From: Angelakisella sp. | GTDB lineage: Bacteria > Bacillota > Clostridia > Oscillospirales > Ruminococcaceae | Length of the DNA stretch: 5,968 nt | Assembly (NCBI GenBank): GCA_022794295.1 | Contig: JAAWEO010000135.1 | Coordinates: forward strand, 1 to 5,968 | Reading direction: 5' to 3' | Part shown: positions 5,948-5,968 of the stretch, piece by piece | Position numbering within the stretch: position 1 is the first letter of the stretch | Layout of the letters: every line of letters begins with the position of its first letter | Notes under the pieces: model-generated | What the model saw: the letters and a program-made list of their open reading frames with translations, nothing else | Database searches by the model: none | What the model was told of the DNA's origin: nothing | Translations under genes and position numbers: made by a program

Positions 5948-5968
5948 TACTCCGGCTAGAGGCAGTAT

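Noticed and set aside
1..5968. Composite transposon bounded by inverted repeats
   Set aside because: No transposase or integrase is present, the interior includes the core gene mutS2, and the ends diverge too much for active terminal repeats.

Overview
The window is GC-rich chromosomal DNA, most likely from a gut member of the Clostridia (Oscillospiraceae-like, for example the Flavonifractor/Oscillibacter neighbourhood). The reasons are high GC with strong GGAGG ribosome binding sites, a Firmicutes-type MutS2, an ECF-type sigma factor paired with a membrane-anchored partner, and a MerR/GyrI-type regulator. The genus is inferred from general resemblance; no search was run.

Layout: positions 1-273 hold a structured intergenic repeat made of stacked hairpins. 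It ends against the ribosome binding site of mutS2 (288-2678, +), a core gene for a MutS-like ATPase with a C-terminal Smr domain. A long GC-rich hairpin (2768-2809) separates mutS2 from a convergent two-gene operon on the minus strand: an ECF-like sigma factor (4148-4708) followed by a single-pass membrane protein that is probably its anti-sigma factor (2824-4110). Next is a 151-bp divergent intergenic region (4709-4859) with a candidate ECF-type promoter on the minus strand. It also carries a convincing MerR-type promoter on the plus strand, with a 19-bp spacer containing a dyad. That promoter drives a MerR regulator with a GyrI-like ligand-binding domain (4860-5699). A second copy of the intergenic repeat, in inverted orientation (about 5671-5947), overlaps the 3' end of merR and supplies its last codons and stop.

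How the parts fit: the sigma/anti-sigma pair looks like an envelope-sensing unit. The MerR protein is probably autoregulated and may influence the divergent sigma operon through its operator. mutS2 is unrelated housekeeping (ribosome rescue or recombination control). The most unusual content is the repeat pair. The two copies are about 85% identical over their best 110 bp, and several hairpins keep their pairing although the paired bases differ. That suggests selection on structure, or a hairpin-based mobile repeat, more than random intergenic DNA. No CRISPR array, tRNA, rRNA, transposase or phage gene was seen.
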